Source: Saprospiraceae bacterium (lineage in GTDB: Bacteria > Bacteroidota > Bacteroidia > Chitinophagales > Saprospiraceae). From it: 64,000 bases of DNA. Each line of letters starts with the position of its first letter. Position 1 is the first letter of the stretch. Location: assembly GCA_021739645.1 (NCBI GenBank), contig JAIPBL010000004.1, forward strand, positions 1 through 64,000. Direction: 5' to 3'. The notes under the pieces were generated by a model. The model did not search any database. It was not told the DNA's origin and saw only the letters and a program-made list of their open reading frames with translations. Made by a program: the position numbers and the translations under genes. Of this stretch, positions 1-8,266 are shown in pieces.

Positions 1-2
1 AC

Positions 3-134
3 CCGGCATTTGGTTGGGACGGCACGCACCGTGGGCAGTTGCTGGATGCGGCGGTGTTCGTGTGGTTTGCGGAGGTGGCGTTCGTGGATGGGAGCACGGA
101 GTTGTTCGAGGGGGGGGTGGTGCTGGTGCGGTGA
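3..134 (+). CDS. C-terminal end of a T9SS cargo (CHU_C / gliding-motility-associated tail), partial
   Basis: The third forward frame is open from the window edge to a TGA at 132-134 and gives 43 residues. They contain FGWDGTHRGQLLDAAVFVWF and then a run ending EGGVVLVR. This is the pattern of the gliding-motility-associated C-terminal domain (CHU_C family, type B sorting tail): a WDG-rG-q-l turn, a vYvWf-a-v strand and a final kGdVtLvr strand. The tail directs proteins through the type IX secretion system. The catalytic or adhesive part lies outside the window. The bases are unusually G-rich, with a run of seven G at 110-118, compared with the genes downstream. Confidence 0.8.
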   Translation, partial: PAFGWDGTHRGQLLDAAVFVWFAEVAFVDGSTELFEGGVVLVR

Positions 135-412
135 GGGGGCGAATACGTACTGTGCAAGGCTGAATTTCAATTCCATCAATATCACATCGTTTGGCAATGA
201 TACGCCCTAGCCACGTAACTTGCGATTTGGTATCGCCCCCCCAATCGCCATTTTCATCGACTGTCAACTGGTATTCATCAATAGGCATAACCTAATTTAT
301 TTGGCATTGCTGAGTTTCAAGAATGAGGACTCCCAAATATTTTCCCAAAAACCCTACTTCCCTCCTAAGAATTCCCAATCTTTGCCGCCACTTTGGGCCT
401 AACAAAACAAAC

Positions 413-904
413 ATGGTACAGGTATTCATCACTGGGGGGACTTTCGATAAGGAGTACAACTACATCTCTGGGCAACTGTATTTCCGCAGTACCCATGTGC
501 CTACCATGCTGGAACGGGGCCGCTGCACGGTGGATTTCGATGTGAAGACCTTGATGATGACGGATAGTCTGGAAATGACGGATACTGACCGGGAAATCAT
601 CGGGCATAATTGCAAACGCAGCCAGTTCGACAAAATCCTCATCACACACGGGACAGATACGATGGTGAAAACGGCGGAGTTCCTCGCCAATTATGGACTT
701 GTAGAAAAAACGGTGGTTCTAACCGGAGCGATGGTTCCTTATGCTTTTGGCACTTCCTCGGATGGTTTTTTCAACTTGGGCAGTGCGCTCGCATTTTTGC
801 AGACCTTACCGCCGGGAGTTTATGTGGTTATGAATGGGCGGTACTTCCATTGGGACAAGGTCAGGAAAAACACAAAAACGGGTTATTTTGAGGAAACAAC
901 CTAA
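413..904 (+). CDS. Single-domain asparaginase-like protein
   Basis: The 163-residue protein matches only the N-terminal catalytic domain of type I/II L-asparaginases (usually 320-350 aa). Both threonine motifs are present: ITGGT (Thr10) and HGTDT (Thr81-Asp82). The triad Lys is Lys99 in VEKTVVLTGAM, and the substrate-binding DS pair is in MMTDSLEM. The C-terminal domain, which in full enzymes helps form the dimer active site, is absent, and the gene ends cleanly at TAA. Short 'asparaginase domain' proteins of this size are known in Bacteroidota, so it is probably a natural family rather than a truncation. The start ATG at 413 is chosen because MVQVFITGGT begins the first beta strand; in-frame upstream codons at 323 encode nothing recognisable. 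Whether it hydrolyses asparagine is not known. Confidence 0.8.
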   Translation: MVQVFITGGTFDKEYNYISGQLYFRSTHVPTMLERGRCTVDFDVKTLMMTDSLEMTDTDREIIGHNCKRSQFDKILITHGTDTMVKTAEFLANYGLVEKTVVLTGAMVPYAFGTSSDGFFNLGSALAFLQTLPPGVYVVMNGRYFHWDKVRKNTKTGYFEETT

Positions 905-1010
905 GCAACTGTCCTTTGGGAGAGCAAGATTATTTATTATTGCAGATTGAAATAAAATGGCTGTGAGTAAACTGTGATTGCTAACAGCCTTTGACTCATA
1001 AATTATTGAT

Positions 1011-1030
1011 TTTCAAATAATTATTTGAAA
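1011..1030. promoter_or_regulatory. Perfect 20-bp palindrome upstream of the first CotH-like gene
   Basis: TTTCAAATAATTATTTGAAA is a perfect palindrome ending 28 bp before the ATG of the CotH-like gene. Its position and symmetry fit an operator for a dimeric regulator, but its AT-richness means chance is possible. No regulator gene is adjacent. Confidence 0.35.
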
Positions 1031-1058
1031 GCAAAATTGACAATTGTTATTTTCAAAC

Positions 1059-2684
1059 ATGAAGCAACTTACTATTTCCCTTTTATTACTGCTATTCGGC
1101 AGCCTTCAAATCGCCCTATCGCAGACAGCCGCCGCACCTGTCGAGCTTTTTGACACTGACAAGGTCCAAAACATAAACATTATCTTCAAACAAGCGAACT
1201 GGAGCTACTACCTAGACTCACTCCGTTTTAATGGGGACGGGCTTTTAGCAGCCGTCGTTGAAGTGAACGGGCAGAAATTTGAGAACGCTGGCGTCCGCTA
1301 CCGAGGATTTAAGTCATTTGCACCAGGCACACCACGCAATCCGCTCCACGTCGTGCTGGACATGAAGGACAAGGCGCAGACTTACCAAGGCTACCATGAA
1401 CTGAAACTGTCTAGTACCTTGCGTGACCCCAGCATGCTGCGGGAAGTGTTGGGCTACGAGATTGCCCGTACATACATGCCCGCACCAAAAGCCAATTTTG
1501 TCAAGGTGACCATTAATGGGAAATTGTACGGGTTGCTTGCAAATATTGAGTCGGTGAACGAGGAGCAGTTTCTGAACCGCTATTTCGAAAGCACTGGCAA
1601 TGCATTTTTCAAGGTAAACCAAGATGCTGACAAAGCACTCACTGGTTGTAAGAACAACCTCTACGGCTCGCTGGAATACGACGAGTCGGTGACTTGTTAT
1701 GAGAATAATTTTGATAAAATTTCGGAACATGGCACCAAGGAACTGATGGATTTGGCTCGAATTCTCAACCAAGACATAGGAAAAATCGAGACCATCCTGA
1801 ACGTAGATAGAACGCTTTGGATGCTCGCTTTCAACAATACCATTGTCAACTTGAGCAGCTACACAGGCCAACACAGTGTGAATTACTATTTGTACCAAGA
1901 CAACAATGGGCGCTTTACGCCTATCATCTGGGACCTTAACCTTGCATTTGGTAGCTTTAAAAACATAGGAAGTGGCTCTGACTTGAAGTTGAAAGCTTTG
2001 CAGGAACTTGACCCACTGCTCCAATATGACAATTCGACCAAACCCTTAATCAGCCAATTGTTGGGGGATGCCAACTACAATAAAATTTATCGTTCGCACA
2101 TGCGCACTTTAGTTCAAGATTGGTTCGTTAGCGGCAAATTCGAAGAACGGGCCAAAGCACTTCAAAAATTGATTCGCAACGATGTGAATGCTGACCCGAA
2201 CAAGTACTACGCCATTGATGAATTCGATGCAAGTCTTGACAAAACCATTGGACGGAAAAGTAAAATTCCTGGCCTCATGGAATTAATGACTCGCCGCACT
2301 TCCTACTTGAAGACGCACCCAGACTTGGCTATTTTTCCGCCTGACATTTTGAATGTTGAGGTAGAAAAACGCAAGTTGTTGTCTAGCCAGAAAATGATGC
2401 TTTTCCATATTACCGCTAAAGTGGACAAATACCCTCGACGGGTAGAGCTTTTTTATCGCTTGGATGAAAAAGGTGGTTTCAGCCAAGTCACCATGCTCGA
2501 TGATGGTAAAAATGATGACGGCATTGCAAACAACAATGTTTTTGGGGTGACCATCGTACCGCAAAACGGTGAAGAGTCCATCGAATATTATATTCAAGCT
2601 GAAAACCCAGGCTTGGTAAGCTACAGCCCAGCGAATTACATGTGGGAGAAGCATAAATCCACGCTGGAAGCGTTAAACAAGTAA
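1059..2684 (+). CDS. CotH-family secreted protein, upstream tandem copy
   Basis: The protein has 541 residues with a signal peptide (MKQLTISLLLLLFGSLQIALSQ, about residues 1-22). Next comes the CotH kinase-like fold: the VRYRGFKSF strand, a GYHELKLSS stretch, RDPSMLREVLGYEIAR, and the metal-site motif IIWDLNLAFG. The last 100 residues look like an Ig-type beta domain. CotH of Bacillus spores is an atypical protein kinase, and secreted CotH-like proteins are common in Bacteroidota with mostly unknown targets. At the position where the downstream copy has Asp270 (NLDSYTG), this copy has Ser266 (NLSSYTG). I infer that this Asp corresponds to the catalytic Asp of CotH, so this copy may be inactive. 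ATG 1059 is chosen over TTG 1044 because it begins the signal peptide. Confidence 0.85.
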   Translation: MKQLTISLLLLLFGSLQIALSQTAAAPVELFDTDKVQNINIIFKQANWSYYLDSLRFNGDGLLAAVVEVNGQKFENAGVRYRGFKSFAPGTPRNPLHVVLDMKDKAQTYQGYHELKLSSTLRDPSMLREVLGYEIARTYMPAPKANFVKVTINGKLYGLLANIESVNEEQFLNRYFESTGNAFFKVNQDADKALTGCKNNLYGSLEYDESVTCYENNFDKISEHGTKELMDLARILNQDIGKIETILNVDRTLWMLAFNNTIVNLSSYTGQHSVNYYLYQDNNGRFTPIIWDLNLAFGSFKNIGSGSDLKLKALQELDPLLQYDNSTKPLISQLLGDANYNKIYRSHMRTLVQDWFVSGKFEERAKALQKLIRNDVNADPNKYYAIDEFDASLDKTIGRKSKIPGLMELMTRRTSYLKTHPDLAIFPPDILNVEVEKRKLLSSQKMMLFHITAKVDKYPRRVELFYRLDEKGGFSQVTMLDDGKNDDGIANNNVFGVTIVPQNGEESIEYYIQAENPGLVSYSPANYMWEKHKSTLEALNK

Positions 2685-2690
2685 TGGAAG

Positions 2691-2755
2691 ATTGAAAATG
2701 GAGCATTGACAATTGACGAACCACCATTTTCAATTTTCAATTCTCCATTTTCAAT
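2691..2755. repeat. Short-word inverted repeat between the CotH-like genes
   Basis: A perfect 13-bp inverted repeat pairs 2691-2703 (ATTGAAAATGGAG) with 2743-2755. The spacer and right side repeat the word TTTTCAA several times. It is one of several word-repeat elements in this window. Confidence 0.6.
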
Positions 2756-2767
2756 TTCAATTTTACT

Positions 2768-4339
2768 ATGATAAGATTACTGCTTTCCTTTCTTTCCATT
2801 CTCTGTTTATCAACGGGTTATTCGCAAGACATTTACAGCCCTGACCATATTCCAGTCATAAAAATCAAGTTTGAAGTTTCAGATTGGGACAACAAACTGG
2901 ACTCCCTAAAGTCCAGAGGGAATAAAGAACGCATGGCCGCCACTGTGGAGATTGATGGGCAAGTCTTTGAGGGTGTTGGCGTCCGTTACAAAGGAAACAG
3001 CTCCTACAAAAACCCAAAAAAACACAACAAAGCCAAGCTGCCGTTTAACCTTAAAGCGGACTACTCCCATAAAAAACAAAGCTTCCCTGGCGGTTATGAG
3101 ACCCTAAAACTCAGCAATGTTTTCATGGACCCCAGCTTCATGCGGGAATACCTTTCCTACGAGATTGCCCGCAAGTACATGCCTGCTCCACTTTGCAATT
3201 TCGCAAAGGTGTATGTCAACGATGAGTACATCGGTCTGTTCAACAACACGCAGTCTGTGGACGAAAAACTGCTAGAAGACAGTTACGGAACATCAGAAGA
3301 AACCTTCTTTAAATGTGACCCTGAATGGGAGGATGTAAAGGATACTCCGGCAGGTTGCAAAGAGAGCGAGTTCTCGTCAATATATTACGTGGGTGACAAT
3401 CCGAAATGTTATGAAGGCTGGTACGAATTGCAAAGCAAAGAGGAGAAAAAAGGCTTTGCCGACCTTATCAATCTTTCGAAAATCCTGAACCAAAGTCCTG
3501 ACAAAATTGAGTCCGTCCTGAACGTGGACATGACCTTGTGGATGCACGCCTTCAACCATGTGCTCGTCAACCTTGACAGCTATACTGGTCGTTTTAGCCA
3601 TAATTTTTACCTCTACAAAACACCAGATGGGCTGATGACTCCCATGATTTGGGACATGAACATCAGCTTTGGCGGATTCCGGTTGGATGGTGAAAAGAAG
3701 GGCGAGCTGACCAATCAAGAATTGCAGGATTTCAGCCTTTTCACCCATTTCAAAAACAAAAACCTGAAACGCCCGCTCATCACCAATGTGCTGGCCAACT
3801 CGTTCTGGCGGAAGATTTACATCGGGCATTGCCGCACCATTTTAATGGAGAATTTTTCCAACGGAGAGTACTTGAAGAAAGCGGAGGAAATGCAGGCTTT
3901 CATTCGGGACGAAGTAAAAGCTGACCCAAACCGACTATATACTTTTGAGGACTTTGAACGCAACCTCCGCAGCACCACGGAAATCTGGAACACGGAAATA
4001 ATTGGCATTGAGGAATTGATGAAAACCAGGACAGAGAATCTACTCGAACATCCCATCTTCAAGGGAAAGAACCCAATCATGGGCGAAGTGAACCATAAGG
4101 TTGCAGATGGCAAAGTGACCGTCACCGCCATGGTAAAAGATGCCGAAATGGTTTGGCTCATGTATCGCAGCAGCCCCAAAGAACCTTTCAAACAAGTGGA
4201 AATGACCAATTCCGCCTTTATTTACAGCCTCACTTTACCCAAGCCTGCCGGTTTTCAATATTACATTATTGCCGAAGGCGACCGCCTTGCTCTCTGCTCA
4301 CCAGAGCGGGCATCCTATGTTTTTTACGAAGTAAAATAG
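2768..4339 (+). CDS. CotH-family secreted protein, downstream tandem copy
   Basis: This 523-residue paralogue lies 83 bp downstream of the first CotH-like gene on the same strand. It has a signal peptide (MIRLLLSFLSILCLSTGYSQ), VRYKGNSSYKN, GYETLKLSNVFMDPSFMREY, NLDSYTGRFSHNFYLY and the metal motif MIWDMNISFG. The Asp in NLDSYTG (Asp270) and the Asp in WDMN are both present, so this copy keeps the residues expected for CotH-type phosphotransfer. A beta-rich C-terminal domain follows. The conserved block order shows that the two genes arose by duplication. The substrate is unknown. Co-transcription is likely but unproven because a hairpin lies between them. Confidence 0.87.
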   Translation: MIRLLLSFLSILCLSTGYSQDIYSPDHIPVIKIKFEVSDWDNKLDSLKSRGNKERMAATVEIDGQVFEGVGVRYKGNSSYKNPKKHNKAKLPFNLKADYSHKKQSFPGGYETLKLSNVFMDPSFMREYLSYEIARKYMPAPLCNFAKVYVNDEYIGLFNNTQSVDEKLLEDSYGTSEETFFKCDPEWEDVKDTPAGCKESEFSSIYYVGDNPKCYEGWYELQSKEEKKGFADLINLSKILNQSPDKIESVLNVDMTLWMHAFNHVLVNLDSYTGRFSHNFYLYKTPDGLMTPMIWDMNISFGGFRLDGEKKGELTNQELQDFSLFTHFKNKNLKRPLITNVLANSFWRKIYIGHCRTILMENFSNGEYLKKAEEMQAFIRDEVKADPNRLYTFEDFERNLRSTTEIWNTEIIGIEELMKTRTENLLEHPIFKGKNPIMGEVNHKVADGKVTVTAMVKDAEMVWLMYRSSPKEPFKQVEMTNSAFIYSLTLPKPAGFQYYIIAEGDRLALCSPERASYVFYEVK

Positions 4340-4351
4340 GCGGGTAATCGA

Positions 4352-4408
4352 GTGAAAGAAGTGAGCGGGTGAGCACAGGACGGTAGGCTCACCTGCTCAC
4401 TTGCTTAC
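4352..4408. repeat. Word-repeat hairpin between convergent genes
   Basis: The arms 4352-4374 and 4387-4408 are complementary with few mismatches. The core GTGAGCGGGTGAGC pairs with GCTCACCTGCTCAC, and each arm repeats GTGAGC or its complement. It lies between two gene ends and reaches the stop codon of the minus-strand gene. It may act as a bidirectional terminator, though no T-run follows on either side. Confidence 0.6.
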
Positions 4409-6441
4409 TTGGTATAAAAGTGCGTAATCGGAATATCCACAGCGAGCATAAATCCGAAACGCCAGGCGTTGGTGGTTTTTATATCTGCACCGCCAGGAAT
4501 TTCTACATCAATTTTGCGGAGGTTCGGCCCGAGCTGGGCACCGATTCCAATTGAAATCGGAATGTTGTTCGGGAATCCATAAATCCCATAAAAGCCGGGG
4601 GCGATAATGTTTTGGAATTTCAATTCCGGTATCTGCTCGGTTTCATTACTAAAACGGTAGGCGAAAATGGCGCCCACATCAATCACTTGGGTGTAAAAAC
4701 TAAGGCTACCTCCTTCACCCAAGCCAAAATTCAAGTCAATACCCACAGGAGCAGATGGAGAAAGTACGTTTTTGTCCTCAATGGCCACATCTACCATTTC
4801 ATCCATGTCGTGCTCCCATCCATAGGCAAGACCACCGTAGGAGTTCAGTGATACACTCACCGCCGATTGTTTTTTCATTCTCGAACTGCCCGGCGGCAGT
4901 GCAAACAAATCAATGGCCGCAGCTATTTCCCTTGAATCCCTGGCCTCAGCCACATTGGCCATGAAGTTGACATGCTTTAGGAATTTCTTCTTGTATTTGA
5001 AATCTTCATTGTTGAGCACTTCTTCTAAAAAGCGGGTCAAATTGGCTACTGCCATGGTATAGTTCTCCTGCCGGATATTAAACTCCAAGTCGAAAAGCTG
5101 TTTCAAAATGGTATAAACCCGGTTCTCTAAAGTGTCAGTCGGGGTGCCTTTTTTGAGTGCAGTCACCAATTCAGTTGGCTTGCCCTCCACCACCTTCCAT
5201 TCAGGAAGAATTATTTGTTGCCTAAAACTACGGGTCTGCCCCAAAAGGTCGAACAACAAGCCAGAAAAGCGCAGGTACTCATCGTTGAGGATGAAAGAAG
5301 TATCCGATTTGGCCATCAAGACTTTAAAGCTTTTTTGGCAGAGTTTCCCAGTTTGCACCAAAGAAACCAGGTAGTTCCGCAACGCAATAGGCGCTTGGGT
5401 CATATTGGCAAACTCATTGAGCGAACCACGAAAATCAACGCCATTACTGAACTGAATGCCCTTTCCTTCCTGCCAGAGCAAGCCGAGGTACAGGTAAACA
5501 TGCGAAATGTCCCGCATCTGGGCACTGATTTGGCTGGACTCGACCCAATCACCCTCAGGAGTTGCCAATGAGGTAGCCAGCAGGTTCAAGCTCCGCAAGC
5601 TGTTAGCGACGTCCTGCATGGCGTGTCGGGTATTGGGCTGCGCAATATCGCCCCAACGCAGGCTGTCTTGCAGCGACGCTGAGGAGGACAAAAAGCCAAG
5701 AATCTCCAGTGGGCTAGTGCCGTCATAAATCATTTGCGTGGTGCCGAGCAGGTCTTCCAACGCAATACGGTACTCCATTTTTTTGATGAAATCATTGTTC
5801 TGGGAATACTGTCGGACGTTCATCGGCAGCACTTTCAGGTCGTTGATGAACCCCTCCCTCAGCGTTTCGATGTAGGCGTTGTAATTGTAAATCTCATTGC
5901 CAATGATGTACAGCAAATCATACGTAGCCGGGAAAAATGCCCGGTAGGTTGGCTCTTTTTCCATGGCCTTTCGCAAGCCATCGAAGAAGGTGGCATTCAG
6001 TTCTTCTTTCGTTCTTTTTACAATAAAAATGGCCAAACCATCCGCTAGTTTGGTGACGAAATTGACGCCAGACAAGCCGCCGCCACCACTCATGCCACCA
6101 ACATTGCCCCCTTCTGCGGAAATCATGTTGGGCAACCGATTGCTAAAATCAGACTGTGCGTATTGCCTAAGCGAGATGAACGGATTCCCTTCAAAACATT
6201 TATTGAGGTTGACCCTGAAGGTGCCATCCTCATTTGGAGACACCGCATCGACACAGTATTTCGAAACGATTTGCATAATCGCTACCTCGTCCACATCGGT
6301 GGAGTTATCAATTTCAGCTCGAAACCTGACTGGGTCAAACTCAAAATATTCGTTGAGTTTCACCGCATCTTGCCAAGCATTTTGTGCAGCAAGCTGAACT
6401 GAAAAAAGTAGGAGCAAAGAAAAAATCCTGAAGGTTTTCAT
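4405..6441 (-). CDS. Secreted protein of unknown function, 678 aa
   Basis: I do not recognise the family. The protein begins with a clear signal peptide (MKTFRIFSLLLLFSVQLAAQ), so it is exported. Around residue 110 a glycine-rich turn (GGNVGGMSGGGGLSG) precedes a segment predicted mainly helical (about 120-530) and rich in Leu, Asn and Gln. The last 130 residues switch to alternating hydrophobic/polar strands and end VDIPITHFYTK. This could be a short outer-membrane or periplasmic beta domain. The ATG at 6441 is chosen because it starts the signal peptide; the 26 residues further upstream are not signal-like. The 5'-nucleotidase-like lipoprotein gene ends 82 bp upstream on the same strand, so the two may be co-transcribed. 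Confidence 0.65.
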   Translation of the reverse strand: MKTFRIFSLLLLFSVQLAAQNAWQDAVKLNEYFEFDPVRFRAEIDNSTDVDEVAIMQIVSKYCVDAVSPNEDGTFRVNLNKCFEGNPFISLRQYAQSDFSNRLPNMISAEGGNVGGMSGGGGLSGVNFVTKLADGLAIFIVKRTKEELNATFFDGLRKAMEKEPTYRAFFPATYDLLYIIGNEIYNYNAYIETLREGFINDLKVLPMNVRQYSQNNDFIKKMEYRIALEDLLGTTQMIYDGTSPLEILGFLSSSASLQDSLRWGDIAQPNTRHAMQDVANSLRSLNLLATSLATPEGDWVESSQISAQMRDISHVYLYLGLLWQEGKGIQFSNGVDFRGSLNEFANMTQAPIALRNYLVSLVQTGKLCQKSFKVLMAKSDTSFILNDEYLRFSGLLFDLLGQTRSFRQQIILPEWKVVEGKPTELVTALKKGTPTDTLENRVYTILKQLFDLEFNIRQENYTMAVANLTRFLEEVLNNEDFKYKKKFLKHVNFMANVAEARDSREIAAAIDLFALPPGSSRMKKQSAVSVSLNSYGGLAYGWEHDMDEMVDVAIEDKNVLSPSAPVGIDLNFGLGEGGSLSFYTQVIDVGAIFAYRFSNETEQIPELKFQNIIAPGFYGIYGFPNNIPISIGIGAQLGPNLRKIDVEIPGGADIKTTNAWRFGFMLAVDIPITHFYTK

Positions 6442-6523
6442 TGGTAAAGAATTTAGTGTTTGAAAGCATAAATCGCTGATTATCAAGCAACTTAATTTAC
6501 TTTGCAACTGGTTTATCATTGCG

Positions 6524-8137
6524 CTATTTGGCGTTCAATCTCATGTCTGCAATAACCGCTTTTCTTATATCGCTTCGCAAATCAGCGGAATCGCCTTCCT
6601 TCGCCGTTTGCCAGCTCACAAAGTTTTTTTGGTTAAAAAAATCAAGGCGATTTTCCTTTCCCTCAAAGACGTATTGTGAAACGACAATCCGGTAGATTTT
6701 GCTTGTATTTAAAGGCTTGCCTGCCACTTCCCAAGATTTACTGACTACGTCATATTCGATATTGTACCACTGCAAATACCCTCCAAGCCCTTGGTTCTCC
6801 ATGCCTGCGTCGAGTGCTTTTTTCAAAATGGTTCCTTTCAATTCCACTTCATAAAGTCCGCCTCCAAATGGCAGCGCCCTGAACACGTCCACTGCAGTGA
6901 TGTCGCCACTAAGCTGGTCGTCAAGCCGGATGGAGCCACCATTGAAAAAGGCAGCATCTACAGGCTTTTTGGCCGAGGCAGCCATCCCTGCCGCAATGAT
7001 TCCACCGAGGTTAGTCTGGAAGTTCCGCACCGATTTTTCACGGCCGTCAAGTGGGGTTTTGGCTTTGTAGATAACCTCATCTGGGTCATTTACGACTTGT
7101 TTTATTTCCTGGGTCAAGACCTCTTGCCAACGCTGGACAATTTCGTCCACCTCCGGGTCGGACGGAATGGCGTCGGTTATCTGCACCAGCTCCGAGTATA
7201 GTTCAGTTGTTTTCACATCTGGATAATAGGTAAATCGGTGTACCCAGACCGACTTGGCATTGGCATCTGCTTTCGCAATGACCACGTTGCCAATCGAATC
7301 GAGGCTGTTCTCATGTTCGTGGCCGCCCATGATGAGCTTGGTTTTGGGCAAAAGCGCCGCCATTTTCATGTCCTGCGCCAGTTCGAGGTGTGTCAGTCCG
7401 ATGATGACATCGCAGTTTTGCACCAACTCCAGATATGCTTTTGTGGCTTCCTGGTACGGGTCTTCGTAATAAACCCAAGGCTGCTGGTTATCGCTGAGAC
7501 AGGCACTGTAAAAGCCAACCCGGATTGGTTTGCCGTTGTAGTTTTCTATTTCCCAGACGTAGGTATCTGGGGCAAAATATTTGTAGTCATAGCTTTCTTT
7601 GTAAAACGGTTCTATTTTTTTGCCGGTTTGGTGGAGCACATTTGTCCCGAGCCAGTCAAAATACGACTCATTCATCCGTTCCTGCAATTCGCCCTCTTTA
7701 ACATCGAACTCGTGATTGCCGAAGGCAACCAACCCAACACCGACGGAGTTCATCACTTCCACCATCTGGCGTCCTTTGATGGATTTCCCTTCGTATTTCA
7801 TGGTGCCGAGCAGTGAAGGACTTAAAAAGTCACCCGCCAACACAGTCATCAAGTTGAAGTTTTCCTCCAAAAGTTGGTTGCGGAAGGTAGCTACCCTTGC
7901 CATGCCGCCCACCTTGCCTTTCTCCAACGGGGCGATTTCATACACGTCGTTCATTTGCAAAATGGTGAAACTAACTGGGGTATTATCCTCTTCACCCGGA
8001 TAGGAATAATCAATGGGAGGCGGTTGGTCGCCGCCCATGCTGCCAAGCAAGGTGCTGCAAGCATTCAAGCCAAAAATGGCCAGCCCAACAGAAAATAATG
8101 CAATGCTCTTGATTAAGTATGTCGTTTTGTTTTTCAT
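6524..8137 (-). CDS. Metallophosphatase / 5'-nucleotidase lipoprotein (UshA-like)
   Basis: The 537-residue protein has a lipoprotein signal ending in the lipobox LNAC (Cys27). The calcineurin-type metal motifs follow in order: LQMNDVYE (about 60), AGDF (about 101), GNHEFD (about 140) and GGHEHEN (about 270). A C-terminal 5'-nucleotidase substrate domain contains NGGSIR and LPFGG. The first motif reads NDVY where UshA has ND-H, a variant I recall as common in this subfamily. Members hydrolyse nucleotides or nucleotide sugars outside the cytoplasm; the substrate here is not determined. It is the first gene of a probable two-gene minus-strand unit with the unknown secreted protein. Confidence 0.88.
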   Translation of the reverse strand: MKNKTTYLIKSIALFSVGLAIFGLNACSTLLGSMGGDQPPPIDYSYPGEEDNTPVSFTILQMNDVYEIAPLEKGKVGGMARVATFRNQLLEENFNLMTVLAGDFLSPSLLGTMKYEGKSIKGRQMVEVMNSVGVGLVAFGNHEFDVKEGELQERMNESYFDWLGTNVLHQTGKKIEPFYKESYDYKYFAPDTYVWEIENYNGKPIRVGFYSACLSDNQQPWVYYEDPYQEATKAYLELVQNCDVIIGLTHLELAQDMKMAALLPKTKLIMGGHEHENSLDSIGNVVIAKADANAKSVWVHRFTYYPDVKTTELYSELVQITDAIPSDPEVDEIVQRWQEVLTQEIKQVVNDPDEVIYKAKTPLDGREKSVRNFQTNLGGIIAAGMAASAKKPVDAAFFNGGSIRLDDQLSGDITAVDVFRALPFGGGLYEVELKGTILKKALDAGMENQGLGGYLQWYNIEYDVVSKSWEVAGKPLNTSKIYRIVVSQYVFEGKENRLDFFNQKNFVSWQTAKEGDSADLRSDIRKAVIADMRLNAK

Positions 8138-8205
8138 AAAAAGGCTTTTGATAGTTTCAAAAGTAGTAGAATTTCTAATTTTACCTTTCGCTCGTTTCGG
8201 CCAAG

Positions 8206-8234
8206 TTAGGAGGTAACTTCAAGTTACCTCCTAA
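8206..8234. promoter_or_regulatory. Palindrome containing SD and anti-SD words, divergent intergenic region
   Basis: Perfect 14-bp arms (TTAGGAGGTAACTT and AAGTTACCTCCTAA) flank a single C. It lies between the divergent nucleotidase and acetoacetyl-CoA synthetase genes, 32 bp before the latter's ATG. By symmetry each strand carries both AGGAGGT and ACCTCCT. In RNA the SD word would be buried in the stem. Confidence 0.5.
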
Positions 8235-8266
8235 TTTTAGCTCAAAATTTCTCAATTTCCTTCTAC

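Noticed and set aside
10-210. Plus-strand ORF of 66 codons at the left edge
   Set aside because: It overlaps the CHU_C tail in another frame and is Trp/Cys/Arg-rich without any pattern; frame 3 gives the recognisable tail.
365-649. Minus-strand ORF antisense to the asparaginase-like gene
   Set aside because: Both asparaginase catalytic motifs on the plus strand leave no doubt about the coding strand.
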